DNA of 64,000 bases from Echria macrotheca (lineage: Eukaryota; Ascomycota; Sordariomycetes; Sordariales; Schizotheciaceae), in contig MU839839.1 of NCBI GenBank assembly GCA_030411725.1, positions 1,240,001-1,304,000 of the forward strand. The letters are read 5' to 3'. The notes beneath the pieces were generated by a model. That model was not told where the DNA came from, did no database searches, and saw only the letters and a list, made by a program, of their open reading frames with translations. This document shows positions 9,692 through 21,200 of this stretch, piece after piece. A program made the position numbers and the translations under genes. Each line of letters begins with the position of its first letter. Position 1 is the stretch's first letter.

Positions 9692-11998
9692 CTAAATCCA
9701 TCCCCCAGTGGTGGGGGGCCGGCTAGTAGAGCCTGGAGCAGGGGGCGGCACCCTGGAGGCCGACGAGGCCGAGGCCCGTGGAGTCGTGTCACTCCCGGCG
9801 GATCGGGAGTCAGTCGGCTTCTGCTGGCTGGCTCCAGGGTTGGGGCTCATCTCTGGAATGGAAGCCAGGGAGAACCTCCTGGGAGTGGCACTTCCAGAAC
9901 TCCCGCTCGCAGTCCTGGCGGGGCGCTGCCTCTCGGGAGCCTTGCCTGCCTGCTTCTCGGAGACCTGGTCCGGCCTGGGCCTGTGGGGTCCGGCGCGGGC
10001 CAGCTCAAGAAGAGGTCCCATGGGCATGGTCGTGTAGTCCTTCGGAGGGACCGGAGCGGAAACAGCCTGCCGCCGCTTGCTACGCTGCCGAGAGAGAGCC
10101 TCGGTGAGCGGTTGATCCCCTTGGCCGTCGACGGGCGCAGCGAGCTTGTCGTGGAGCTCCCTCACCTCGTTCGCAAGGCTGGCGGCAAAGTTTGCAGTAG
10201 CAACCCTTCCGGGACCGCTGGTTCTGGCCTGGTGCGCATGCGCAGCGGCCTTGTACAGCCGTTCATTGAGGTGCTGCTGGTGCTCACTGAAGATGCGGGT
10301 CTGATCGGCGAGCTCCTCGAGCTGAGGAAGGACCTCATCGAGCCTGTCTTGCATAAACAAATTAGCGCGGAGTCCAGTCTTGAGGTTCTCTCGAATCTCA
10401 TTTGCCGTCTGCTCAACCTGATCTATAAGCTCAAATTGGCGGCGATAAGAGAAATCGGTGTCCCCCGCCGTCTTCTTGCCAGCCTCGGTGCCGTTCTGCG
10501 CAGACGGAGACGTCTTGGGCGAAGTCTGCGTCTCCTTGGTCACGGTCTCCTTTGTCTCGGGCTTGGCGGTCTTGTCATCCTTCAGATTGCGACCGGTCCA
10601 CTGGCAGTCCCAAAAGGTAAACAAAGACTTCACCTTGATATAGGAGTGATAGTAAGCAAACCCCAAGTACCCGATGAAGAACGGCAGGTCTTGGGGGTAC
10701 TGCCAAAAGTAAGGCAAGACCTTGACCAGCTTAGTGAACAGAATCCACATCATGAGTAGATATGGAGTCGGCACACCAAAGAAGCGAAGACTGCCGAGAG
10801 ACGACTTGAGCAGGAGACCCATCAGACCGCCATCGACGAAGAAGGCAAAGTTCGTGAAGGAGCTCAGGAAGACGGCATAGACGCACCAGGGCTGGAAGGA
10901 CCAAATGCTGCGGTCCGTGAACAGACTGCAGGCGTTGGAGCGCCAGGTGGTGCGAGCCCATCGAAGGCACTGCCCGAGGAACTTTGTGACGATGGGTTGA
11001 GCAATGCCAACAGTTGTCTCGATGCAGGCCTCGGGAGTGTACTGAACCTTGATGCGCCAGCCCTGACGAACGACGTAGCGGGTCAGAAAGTTGTCATCAT
11101 CGGGGTTCAGGGGGCCATACTTACCGAAGAAGAACATCTCATTCTTGTAGCCATCCAAGAACTGCTGATCAGTGATGATACGAGTCCGAATGATGCAAGT
11201 ACGAGCTGAGATGACGAAGACACCGCCATCAATCGCATTGGTCGCCCTGATCTCAAAGTTGTGACGGGTGAGATACAGGCAGCCAAGCATGTTGAAAAAG
11301 CGAGCGGTCAAGCCAAGGTTGGGAACGCGACGGGCCATCTTGTTGGTGCCGACCAAGCCAACGGTGTCATCCTCAAATGGCAGCACGGCCGACTGGAGGA
11401 AGTGAGGTCCCCAGAAGACATGGTCGTCCAGCATGAGAGTCAGAGCGGTCTTGACGTGGGGAATGGCAACAGCAACCTGGCGGCGCTTGTTGGCAATCTC
11501 CGATTCTAAAACCTTGAACTTGGTGGAAGGGAACTCCTTCCGGAAGGGCTCAACAATCTTCTTGGTCGTCTCAAACCGCTCTCCGGCGGTCGTGACGACA
11601 AAGATGGCCTTGGGCGAGTTCTGCGCACAAGTCCGAATGCACTCCTGAAAATCAGGGCCCGTGGGGTCGATGGTCGGGAGAATGACAGAGACGTCCTTGT
11701 TGGAGAACTTGCGGCGCCCCGTCGGAGCCTTGGCAGGCCGGTAGCAGAAGTATCCAATGCAGTTGACAACGAAGCGGAGGTACCGGAAGAGAAAGAGCCC
11801 CGTAAACAAGCTCACCCACCAGTCGCCCATCTCCTTGCCTGCAGAAAAAGACAGCCCCACGAGCAAGCAACCCGCCAGAAGTAGGATAGTCGCATTAACG
11901 ACAGCTCGGATGGTGGCAGTCTCATTGCGAAATCGGACCCCCGGAGGGAGGTCCTTCGCAAAGGACATATCAATGGTAGACATGTCGTACCGTTTCAC
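9692..11998 (-). CDS. Membrane glycosyltransferase family 2 (Cps1/fungal GT2 type)
   Basis: A single-exon frame of 768 residues beginning MKRYDMSTIDMSF. It is a processive inverting GT2 of the hyaluronan/cellulose/chitin synthase superfamily. Two N-terminal membrane segments (about 31-50 and 60-85) precede the catalytic domain. That domain shows VILPTID, MLDDHVFW (acidic nucleotide-sugar site), a DDDNFLTR segment and the acceptor motif Q-x-x-R-W as QCLRWART. More membrane helices follow, then a hydrophilic C-terminal tail of about 250 residues with coiled-coil-like and Pro/Ser-rich parts. Related fungal proteins (King et al. described GT2 in Zymoseptoria and Fusarium) are needed for hyphal growth on solid surfaces. 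The polysaccharide made here is not known. It likely acts at the plasma membrane. MSTIDM five codons later is a possible alternative start. Confidence 0.88.
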   Translation of the reverse strand: MKRYDMSTIDMSFAKDLPPGVRFRNETATIRAVVNATILLLAGCLLVGLSFSAGKEMGDWWVSLFTGLFLFRYLRFVVNCIGYFCYRPAKAPTGRRKFSNKDVSVILPTIDPTGPDFQECIRTCAQNSPKAIFVVTTAGERFETTKKIVEPFRKEFPSTKFKVLESEIANKRRQVAVAIPHVKTALTLMLDDHVFWGPHFLQSAVLPFEDDTVGLVGTNKMARRVPNLGLTARFFNMLGCLYLTRHNFEIRATNAIDGGVFVISARTCIIRTRIITDQQFLDGYKNEMFFFGKYGPLNPDDDNFLTRYVVRQGWRIKVQYTPEACIETTVGIAQPIVTKFLGQCLRWARTTWRSNACSLFTDRSIWSFQPWCVYAVFLSSFTNFAFFVDGGLMGLLLKSSLGSLRFFGVPTPYLLMMWILFTKLVKVLPYFWQYPQDLPFFIGYLGFAYYHSYIKVKSLFTFWDCQWTGRNLKDDKTAKPETKETVTKETQTSPKTSPSAQNGTEAGKKTAGDTDFSYRRQFELIDQVEQTANEIRENLKTGLRANLFMQDRLDEVLPQLEELADQTRIFSEHQQHLNERLYKAAAHAHQARTSGPGRVATANFAASLANEVRELHDKLAAPVDGQGDQPLTEALSRQRSKRRQAVSAPVPPKDYTTMPMGPLLELARAGPHRPRPDQVSEKQAGKAPERQRPARTASGSSGSATPRRFSLASIPEMSPNPGASQQKPTDSRSAGSDTTPRASASSASRVPPPAPGSTSRPPTTGGWI

Positions 11999-14819
11999 CC
12001 CTCGGAAAGCGTATGAGATAGTCTAGTGTGTAAGATATCCCTGTTCTCCAGATGATGGTGAGTTGGATGATGAGACAAACCGGATTTCGTGGTTAGGGCC
12101 TGGTCTTTTTATGCATTTTCAAATGTTGTCGACGATAACCAGAACATTATATCGGTTCATGGAATAGAAGGTCTGATCATGGCTCAATGCGATCGTGTTA
12201 ACTAGTCTGCCGCATTTCGTAGTGCGTGGATTCGCAAGCCAGACAAGTTGTTAGCCGTGAAGCGGTTTGATACGGAGCTTTGGGAGTATACGAACACAAT
12301 ACAATTGCCTGTGTTCTCGGCGTGCTGTTCTGGAAACAACGTTTGTGCAATGCCGGTTCTCCTACCCGTCCCATACGCATCTGCTTGGACTTGACAAAAT
12401 CAACGACTTCAACCAGATATACACACTTTTGACATACCTAGTGGTTTGTAGTAGTTTGTTTACTCTCATTTCCCTTTCTAGAAGCTCATGTAAGCTCCTC
12501 AAGATCCGCTTTGTGCCTTCTTGCGGGCGAGCTGAATGAAAGCTGCCGACTTTCTTTGATAGAGAGCTTCTCCATTGTGCTTAGCGTGAACGAGACAAAG
12601 TGCCGAGGACCAGCCGCCCCGCGGGATCTCAGGACTCGATATGAAAGAGAAAAAGAGGACTCCGGACAGATGAGAATGCTCGATGGAGGGAGGAGAGGAG
12701 GGTACAGAGGATCGAGGACGCATGGATGGACCATGGACTGGTTAATGGATCCTAGGCTGTTGGTGGGGCTGGTCCTCCGGCTTGCTAGCCTGGGAAATTT
12801 GACCAAGAAGTCACATGGACCGACACCTCGAAGACGACCTCAAGGCGGGTTTTGGTTCTCTTGACTCTTGCGACAAGAGGCCATCGTAAGTTCGATGTCC
12901 GACTCAAGTTCGATCCGGACTTGATCCTCCGAACTTCACCGCCTGCTCCGTGGCAGCCACGAACACCGATCCTGTTCTAGTTGCACAAATGCAAAAGCAA
13001 AGGGGCCGAGCCTGTAGAGTAGGTGTGTTACTCTGCGCTTGTTCCAGAACTCTGAGGATACACATTAGTTGACTAGGGAAGGCCGGCGTGACAGGATCTC
13101 CGCTCAATTGTCGAACCCATCAAGGTGCTTTCTTCACGACTCACGGTCTGAAATTCTCCCACACCAGCCATTCGCTCCAAAGAACGGTGTGCTTGTCTCT
13201 GGCCCAGCCTCGGATCATCAACCCACCCAACACGTGACTGGCTGCAGCGAAGAGAAGAAAGTGAGACTGTGAGACCCTCCATGCTGGCTGGCCTCGGTGG
13301 TCAGCATGCAGCGCCCATTGCTTGGCTCCAGCCACTGACCCAGGAAACAAACGTCATAGCCATGCCGAATCCCCACGATGAGCTGAAACCAAGCGAAACC
13401 AAGAGCACAAGCTCCATGTTTTTTTGCTTCTTTCTGGCCGCAACCCAGCCAGCCTGATAGCCGATGTCGCCGAACAGGCCGGGAATCGCCCCGGGAATTA
13501 ACAAGACCGACAGCACTACTCGCAGGCCCACAAAATTAAGTCGAAGATCACTGACCCTTGCGAACAAAGCGACACAGATGGTCATGAGCAAAAGGACCGC
13601 CCACCACGGCCGCGGGGCAGAGACGGCAGATTATCACAGATAACACGTCCCCACGCTCACCACAGACACCCCCACGGCCATTGGCAGCCGCATCTTGTCT
13701 CGGATCAACCCATTGGGGGTGGAGGATTCCGGGTCGACATCCGTGCTGAACTGGGCGAGGTGACAGGCGTGCATCATGGGCTGATGTCCAAGAATTCAGC
13801 CCAGTAGACGCGCTTGACACGCGCTTGGGACCACGGTTGGAACAGAGTAAATTTGGTAGGTGAGGAGAAGGCGGGCGCAGAGCGGACGCAGGCACGGGAA
13901 GGTCCGGCAAATTCCGTGGGACAAAGACCCACTCTGGCTCCCCTGCGCATTGGGAAAAGCAATATGGCGATCGACACACAACCAGAGAAGGTGCAACCGG
14001 GCAGCTGAGACAATCCCCGCAGAGAGGGCTGCTGTCGAGCATTTTCCCATCTTTCCACTTTCTCGGCCTTTTTCCCGCCCGTCTGATGTCGATGGGTTTG
14101 CCCGATCACACTGGATTTTGCTGATTTTCCCTGTCAACGCCTTGTCTCTCTCCGCCGCCCACCGACCCTGATCCCAGCATGCAGGTCCCGTCCCGACAAG
14201 TCTCGGATCCAAGTTGCCAGAATAACTGTCAGAATGACTGTTCAGCAGTAGTTGCACTTGAACACTGCAACTCAAGTTTGTTGTGGCAAGCATGCAGCTG
14301 TTTGCCTGTTTTGCTGGTTGTTCCGGAGTCAACGCGCTTGAAATTGGACGACCCTGCTGAGTAGCATCAGGGGAACCACGATGTCGCTCTCGGGAAGGAT
14401 GCAGAAGCATGCCGTCTTGCTGTGTTGCTTGCAGTGAACCGGGCGCCCACGCACTGCTGAGGGCGGTCAGGCAGGCATCCCAGTGATCGACAGATGACCC
14501 TGCAGCCTCTCTGCCATCGACCGCATCAACGAATCGGCATGTCCTCATGTCCTCCCTAGTTTCTCCCAAGCAGCCAGCCTCCCGGGCCCTTCACCTTGGA
14601 TCCTTCTGCGGCGTGTAGATAATAAGCACGCTCACCCCGTGTTGGCACTGGTTTTCCCTTGATCTCTCCCACACTACACCATCCTGGCTGTTTCGACGGA
14701 AGCCCGGTAGCGGTACATCCAGAGGGATCCGACTCGCTCTTTACCTCACAGTCCCTTCTGTTGTGTATGTTGTTTTGAGCATCCAAACCCTTCGCGTCGG
14801 TCTCACCCCCCGAGCCACC
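11999..14819. other. Long gene-free divergent region
   Basis: This 2.8 kb stretch separates the start of the GT2 gene (minus) from the start of the RGS receptor gene (plus). Frames of 60-260 codons exist on both strands (for example 13796-14569 minus) but have no known motif, mixed composition and no consistent splice signals. It probably holds two promoters and a long 5' leader for the receptor. A short Cys-containing frame at 14179-14364 could be an upstream ORF. Confidence 0.5.
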
Positions 14820-16941
14820 ATGATTCTGCCGCGAGGGGCCGTTGCCCGGGCCATCACCGGCGGATCCGAGTTCGGGACCACGGTCGATACGAAGCCTCAG
14901 GTCCGGCTCGACAGCATCGGTGTTTGGTGGATCTGCTTCGGAGCCATCTGGACCTTCTTCCTCGTGCTCGGCATGGTGTTTCTCTACCGCAAACGACACA
15001 TGCCGACCTTGCGGATGCGTGGTCTCCCGCTGACCTTTGCCGGCATCGTCTTGCTTCACCTCTACTGGTGTACTGTCCAGATTGGTTATTCGGTTGGGCC
15101 CTTGGCCCCTGAAGTAGCCGAGTTCTGGATCATGAGCATATGGTACCCGTTCGGCATTGCTCTGTTCCAAGCCGGCAACAGCCAGTTCCTCCACATCGCG
15201 AGGGCCCAGAGCCGCTTCGCCCGCCCTGATAGCCAGCTCAGCTTCCGATGGAGCGAGAAGCGGTCAGAACCCAAAGGCCTGTTTCAACGGATCCGCCGTA
15301 TGGACTACTCGCAAAAGATGTTTCTGTTTGTGACACTGGGCATGACCTGCCAGGTATGAGTGTATTCAGGTCTGCCGCTTGCGCCGATGTGCTAACCTGC
15401 TCACAGCTCGTCGTCGTCGTCTTCATCTTTATGATCTCACGCAAGTTCCACCCCGACTTTGGCATCCCAGGAACAGAAGTTTACGGAAGCACACCGGTCG
15501 AGATTGCCATACAGCAGGGCAGGGGCTGGGAGTGGTAAGTCATCTTGGTCGCTACAAGATATAAGCTTACACGTCTACTCAGGTGGCCGTCGCTCTTTTG
15601 GCAGTTCCTTTGGGCCTGGGTCATCGCCCCTATCATTCTCTGGCGATCTCGCGGCATTCGTGACACACATGGCTGGCAGCTCCAGACCATGGCCTGCTGC
15701 ATCGCTGGGTAGGTCTCCGCCCCTGACATTCAGAGGTCACTACTGACTCACTAGACTTCCCGCCGCACCCATGTGGCTCATCGCTCTGTATGTACCGGAG
15801 ATGGCACCGGTAAACGCCGTCTTCGTCCCACCTCAGTGGTAAGACCGCCTTTCATACCACTTTTCATCCCAACCGACAGGCACATACTTACCATGGGCCG
15901 TACAGGATTGCGCTATCCATCTTTGTCATGGAAATATTCACGGTTTTTGTCCCTTGCTGGCAGGTCCGGAAGCACCAGAATCTCATGCAGGAAACCCTGG
16001 ATTCGATCGCCAGCTGGGAGTCCAAGAAGATGAAGACCAAATCGGAGGCTGCCAGTGACAACAGCGCGCCACCACTGAGTCCCACATCGACCAAGGTTGC
16101 TGAACCCCTCAGCTTCGACCCGTGGAAAAAGCTGCCGAGTTTCGACAAGAGCGAGCCGGACGGCCTCCCGACAGGGGAGAGCGTTATGACCATGGCGGCG
16201 CTGGAGCACGTGTTGGACAAGAACCCGGAGCCGCTGCGCAAGTTCTCGGCTACGCGCGACTTCTCAGGGGAAAACATTGCGTTCCTGACAGCAGTGGCCG
16301 AATGGAAGACGACGATGCCGCCCCCCTTTGTGCGCAACCGACACAATACGACCCCTGAGATTGTGCGGCAGCAGTTCACACGCGCGCTCCGAATCTACGT
16401 CGACTTCATCAGCCCGCGCGACGCCGAGTTCCCCATCAACATCGCCTGGCACGAGCTGCGCAAGCTCGAGGGCATCTTTGAGCGCGCCGCCCGCAGCACC
16501 ATGGGCGATCGCCGGGACCGGCGCGCAGGCGCAACTCCCTTCGCCGAGGTCGACTGGCGTCCCGCGCAGGAGTCGCGAGGGTCCGAGATTCACATGGTCA
16601 CCCGAAACACGCCAGCCGTGCCCGCCCCGGCCGTGGTCTCGGATGGCAACAGCACCGACACGCTCGCGCTTCCGTCTGATCCCCATGTGTCCCGGCCCGA
16701 CGAGGAGGCTCTCTACTTCACCGGCGACATCCCGGCGGCCTTTGACGCATCCGTCTTCGACGCCGCCCAGGCCAGCATCAAGTACCTGGTCCTCACCAAC
16801 ACGTGGCCCAAGTACGTGCGGGAGCGACGTAGCTCTGAGAGCTCGGCGGCGACGCGGTCGACAGCTGAGACGTATGAGACGTCCGGATCCAAGCGGTCGC
16901 TCAGGCGGGCGCTGGCGTTCCTGCGGCCCATGTTGCGATGA
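14820..16941 (+). CDS. Seven-TM receptor with C-terminal RGS domain (GprK-like)
   Basis: Five exons (14820-15353, 15407-15534, 15583-15708, 15755-15838, 15906-16941) give 635 residues. Seven hydrophobic segments lie in residues 1-310, for example [15 protein letters not shown], then around [43 protein letters not shown] and LSIFVMEIF. The cytoplasmic tail carries a split RGS domain from about residue 389 ([16 protein letters not shown]) to about 590. It ends in the characteristic [20 protein letters not shown] helix, with a Ser/Pro-rich loop in the middle. The architecture matches the Aspergillus GprK class, in which the receptor itself can stimulate GTP hydrolysis on a G-alpha subunit. The ligand is unknown. 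The ATG at 14820 is the first in frame; the frame upstream opens only with a GTG. Confidence 0.9.
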
Positions 16942-18108
16942 TCTGGTATCATTCTTTCCCCCTTTTACGTATATCTTGTCTTTCCTTATTGTATAATGTC
17001 TATTTATATGGGGTGGGATCGATGTCGATCAGGAATATCTACGGTGTAGGGGAGGGAAGGGGGGGATATGCTGCTAGGCTGGGACGTCGTATGATCTTGA
17101 TACCCGGTGGGAATCTGGGTAGGTAGGTAGGTAGGCGGTCGGTACCTTGGTTGGGATGCAGATGTGTATTTAGGGGTTGGATTCCAGGTTTGCAGGACAA
17201 CCACCGGGGGAGTGTTGCGCGAAACTTTATCCTTAGCAACAAGTACATATAGCACTGCACTGATATACCCACAATAGTACAAAGTATTGTAATATTTAGT
17301 AAACCTCGCGATGCGACCAGACCATGGCCGTCACTGTAGCCACCACCATAGTCTCTCACGCCATGATAGTGACGCTGCGGTGATCACGACACTAGACGGG
17401 CCGAGCCGGTAACTTCAAGATTAACATCAACGGAAACTGCCGAGACAACAAACCCATAGACTTGTCACGGGATTAAGGTAAGGCACGCCCAAGAAGTGGT
17501 GGCGGGCGGGGAGATCGACGATCAGGGGAAGGTAAAGAACGGCCGAAGCACGTCCGGCGATCGCCCACCGGAGTGTCTTGCCGGCCCGGCATGGCGGGAC
17601 CTCACCGAATATGAAGGGTAGATGTGCTGCTAATAAATAAATAAACGTCATCTCAGAGCCATGGACGGTAGAGAGTACATGGGGGTAGGAGCATTGTGTT
17701 GTCTACCAGGTACGTCGACAAGGTGTTCACATTGACAGTCAAACAAGCAGGTCAACACCTTTCTTCGGACCAAGAGTTTTTTGCTTGCATTTCCAATGGG
17801 GCGATAGACCGAGATAGCGGCATATTCCGCAAGTTTGAGGACAGGTCCCCGCCACTCTATCTATGTTGCCGTGATCGGCCCTCCCGCACATGTCTCTGGT
17901 GATTCCAATCCTCCAGTGCGTCCACCGCTCACCGTCTGTCCCATGATATGGTGAACCCACTTGATCACCCACGGAACCATGCTAGATTGCAGGCTCAGGG
18001 GTCGGAATCGACATGTCCACCTACCCTCAGGCGCCGGTAACCGCCCAGAACCTCGGTTCTCTTCGCCCCGGGTCATCCGGCCTTGAATCCTTCCATACTA
18101 TACCACTT
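16942..18108. other. Intergenic between convergent genes
   Basis: The 3' flanks of the receptor gene and the metacaspase gene meet here. A (GGTA)n microsatellite lies at 17118-17135. No coding frame is convincing. Confidence 0.6.
17118..17135. repeat. (GGTA)n microsatellite
   Basis: Four perfect tandem tetranucleotides plus a partial copy in the 3' flank of the receptor gene. Confidence 0.9.
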
Positions 18109-19592
18109 TTACATGACAAACTCAACCTCGACGTCTGGTAGTGATAGTGTCAGCAGCTTACTCATCGTATCCGGGAACAAGAAACGGAAAGCTTACCCAA
18201 AGGATGGCTGCACGAGAGCTGGGGCTTCTGCGAGTAGTTCGTCTCGAGCAGATCACGGATGCTATTTAGAAGCTGGAGGTAGCTCTGGCGGGGGTTGGCG
18301 TTGAGAGCCGTGATGAAGGCCCAGGACATGGCGCCCGTGGCCTGGGACGCGATAGTCGCGTCGGCACTGTGTAGTCAACTCGTCAGCATCGACCATATAC
18401 CGGTGAGCTACCCAGGGAACTCACGATGTCTGATCATCCTTGCTGCCGCTCCACATAACAACGTCAGCAGGCGACGTCTTGGTCCGCTTCGTGTTCTCGT
18501 AAGCCTCGCTACCGCCTCCAAAGGCAGTCTTCGCCAGGCTGAAGACAGACGACGCAACGCCACCGAGGTCACCACGAGCGTAGGCGCCGACGGCCGAGAG
18601 CAACCCGGCACCGGCCTCCTTCGCTAGGTTAGGCTCCTTGAGGACGCCCTTGGTGCTGTAGATGTACGGCAGGTCCATAACTGAACCGGAGTGGCAGCTG
18701 TCAAAGATAGCCGTCAGACGCACGCCTGCCTGCAGTGGCTTGACAACCGTGTAGTGGATCTCGTCATCCACAATATGGCCGTTCTTCTTGAAGTCGACCG
18801 GGTAGATGACCTCGTCCGAGCCGTCCTCCTCGTCGCCGTCGAGATCCTCGGTCTGGCCGCCGTGACCTAGAATTCCGCAGGTTAGCTACATCACCAATTC
18901 CGGGGAAATATGGGAAGCTCACCAGAGTAATGGAGGAAGAGCGCATCGTTGGGCTGCGCATCCTTTACCAGCCACCCCATGGCGCGGATGATATTCGCGT
19001 GAGTAGGTTGGAAGTTAGGATCCTGCTGGTCATCCGTCAAAATGACCATGTCCTCGCGCTTGTAGTTGTGCTTCTCGATCAAGAACCTCGACAGGTTTTT
19101 AGTGTCGTTAATGCACCCGCGCAGCTCGCCATCCTGGCCAAAGTAGTTGATGCCGATCAGTAGCGCCTTGCGCTTACCCGTGCAGTTGGAGTACTGGAAC
19201 GTGTAGCCGTCGGGAGCGCCGTGACCGAACTGCTGAGGGGCCGAGGGGAGGTTATGCATGTTCCGCGAGCCGTAGCCTCCACCGCCGCCGCCTCCTTGAG
19301 GATAGCCGTATGTATCATAGCCCTGCGGAGGGGGATGCGACGGTGGATGGTATTGCGGTTGCGGCTGTCCGTAGCCATGTTGCGGAGGAGGTTGCCCGTA
19401 TCCCGGCTGGGGGGGATGTTGACCGTAGCCAGACTGGTGAGGAGGATACTGTCCATAGCCCTGCTGGGGAGGGTATTGTGGTTGACCGTAGCCCTGGTTT
19501 GGCGGCGGGTACTGTCCGTAGCCGCCACCTCCGTACTGCTGCGGGGGCGGGGCGCCGCCTCCGTGGTAGCCCTGGCCTGGATAGTACGACAT
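18109..19592 (-). CDS. Type I metacaspase
   Basis: Four exons on the minus strand (19592-18923, 18866-18425, 18366-18197, 18134-18109) give 435 residues. The last exon is only 26 bp and supplies the family's end (...LDVEVEFVM). A prodomain of about 125 residues is made of Pro/Gln/Tyr/Gly-rich repeats (GYGQ, YPPQ). The p20-like core follows, with the catalytic dyad His225 in HYSGHGG, whose codons span intron 1, and Cys281 in DSCHSG. Metacaspases are Arg/Lys-specific cysteine peptidases involved in proteostasis, ageing and cell death in fungi. The start chosen is MSYYPGQ. An in-frame Met 21 codons upstream (19655) is possible but lies outside the usual family N-terminus. It is divergent from a WW-domain gene 592 bp away. 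Confidence 0.93.
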
Positions 19593-20184
19593 GTTGCGAC
19601 AAAGACTGACTGTAGGTGTTTGAGGTCGGCGGAATCTGGTGTTTGGGAAACGCACTTAAAAATGTCAGAGACGGTGAGCTGGGATCAGGGTGCAGCGCGT
19701 TGTTCGACTCGTCACACAGGTTGCCTCAATTGCTGAGGTCATGGAGGGGACCCAGAGGGGGAGGGGTAGCTGAGGGCATTTGGCGGGGTAATCCATCGCA
19801 AATCTCGGGCTGGGCACCGCAAACAACAGCGCTGTTCCTCATCCAACAACCCCGCTGTGGTGTTGGCGCACTCAAGACGGCCCGCAATGGACGAATCAGC
19901 GCGGCACGTTCGGCAGCAGCTGAAGGCCTTCTGGAGCGTTATCTGACGCCAAGTCCCGAACTTGAGCTTGGCGGCATGCGGGATGGATGCCGTCGGTTTC
20001 AACGGCACTCTGATCGGGGGTCTTCGGGCGCCCAGCTGCTGGAGGCAACCAACAAGTTCAAAGGGACGGGCCGCTGCCTGCCCTAGGGGTCCCCCCTCAT
20101 AACCTGGCCCTGAAGCCGAAAACTTGATCGCATCCGGGCCAGAGCCAGACAAGTTCGCAGGCTAGTTCGCAGATCGCCGCCATC
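19593..20184. promoter_or_regulatory. Shared divergent promoter region, metacaspase / WW protein
   Basis: The metacaspase reads left and the WW-domain gene reads right from this stretch, so both core promoters must lie here. I see no clear TATA box or repeated operator. A frame at 19616-20086 has no recognisable domain. Confidence 0.5.
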
Positions 20185-21200
20185 ATGTCCTTTTTTAAGA
20201 AGCTCGCAGACGATTTCGATCGTTTTACCGACGGACTTTCAGACAAGGATAAGGACAAGCCTCAACCACCGCCGTCCCAGCACTCCGGGAGCAGAGGTGA
20301 ATAACCCCTCCCCCACTTTCTGTCCTGACTTTATCGATTAACAAACCTGCTGCCATAGACTACCCGCCACAACAGTATCCTCCCCAGCACTATCCGCCGC
20401 AGGGACAGTACGGAGGTTACAGCCCTCAGCCGCCGTCTCAGGGGTATTCATCCCCGCCGCCGCCTCAGCAGTCCTCGGCACCGCCATACCAGCCGCCCCC
20501 AGGAAAGCCCCCGATCCCGTCTGGGTGGATCCCGCAATGGGATTCCAACTACCAGCGCTGGTACTATGTTGAGCAGGCGACCGGGCGCTCGCAGTGGGAA
20601 GCCCCTGGCTTCGACCACTCGGCCGCTTCTGGCGACACTCGCGGCGCCGGCTCCAGCTCCTCTGGTTACAACTACGGTGGCGGTCACAGCGGATATAGCG
20701 GCGGCGGAGGCGGAGGATACCAGGAAGGGAAGAAGGAGAAGAAGAAGAGCAACAAGGGCGCTATCCTAGGCGGGTTGGCCGTTGGAGCCGTCGGTGGTGC
20801 CGTTCTAGCAAGCGCGCTGCGTAAGTCACCCAGAGCCCCTTCTTTTGCGCATAGTGATCTAACGCAGTGTTTCGTAGATGACTCAGACTCTGATTCTGAC
20901 CACGGGGGACACGGAGGACATTCGTCCTATGCTGCTGCTCCCGCTGCGGCGTACACGACCAACAACTACTACCAGAGCCCGCCGCCGGAGCAGCCCTACA
21001 TCGTGCCGGCGGCCGAGCCGGCTGCCGCGTACGACTCGGACAACTCGTCGCTGTATGAGGCCCGCAAGAACTACCAGGAGGCTCTCGAGGACGCCCAATC
21101 GTCGAGCGCGAGCAGTAGTGACCGCGAAGAGCTTGAGGAGGCTCGTGAGGAGTACCAAGAGGAGCTCGATGAGTATTATGAGGAGCAATATGACGACTAG
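20185..21200 (+). CDS. WW-domain protein with Pro/Gln-rich and Gly-rich segments
   Basis: Three exons (20185-20296, 20359-20820, 20878-21200) give 298 residues. The N-terminus is charged (MSFFKKLADDFDRFTD). A Pro/Gln/Tyr-rich stretch contains PPQQY and PPQHY repeats. One WW domain follows, with its two tryptophans in SGWIPQWD and GRSQWEAP and the aromatic pair YY between them. A Lys-rich stretch leads to a short Ala/Gly hydrophobic run (about 190-205) resembling a glycine-zipper segment. The C-terminus is strongly acidic and probably coiled (repeated EE/EY). WW domains bind Pro-rich ligands. The protein could bind its own Pro-rich region or the similar prodomain of the divergent metacaspase, which is inference only. 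I do not recognise a named orthologue. Confidence 0.85.

Noticed and set aside
14179..14364. Short plus-strand frame with several cysteines
   Set aside because: No signal peptide, and it sits in the presumed leader of the receptor gene. At most it is an upstream ORF.
13796..14569. 257-codon minus-strand frame upstream of the receptor gene
   Set aside because: No motif, mixed composition, no splice-supported extension and no family-like segment. It is probably chance.
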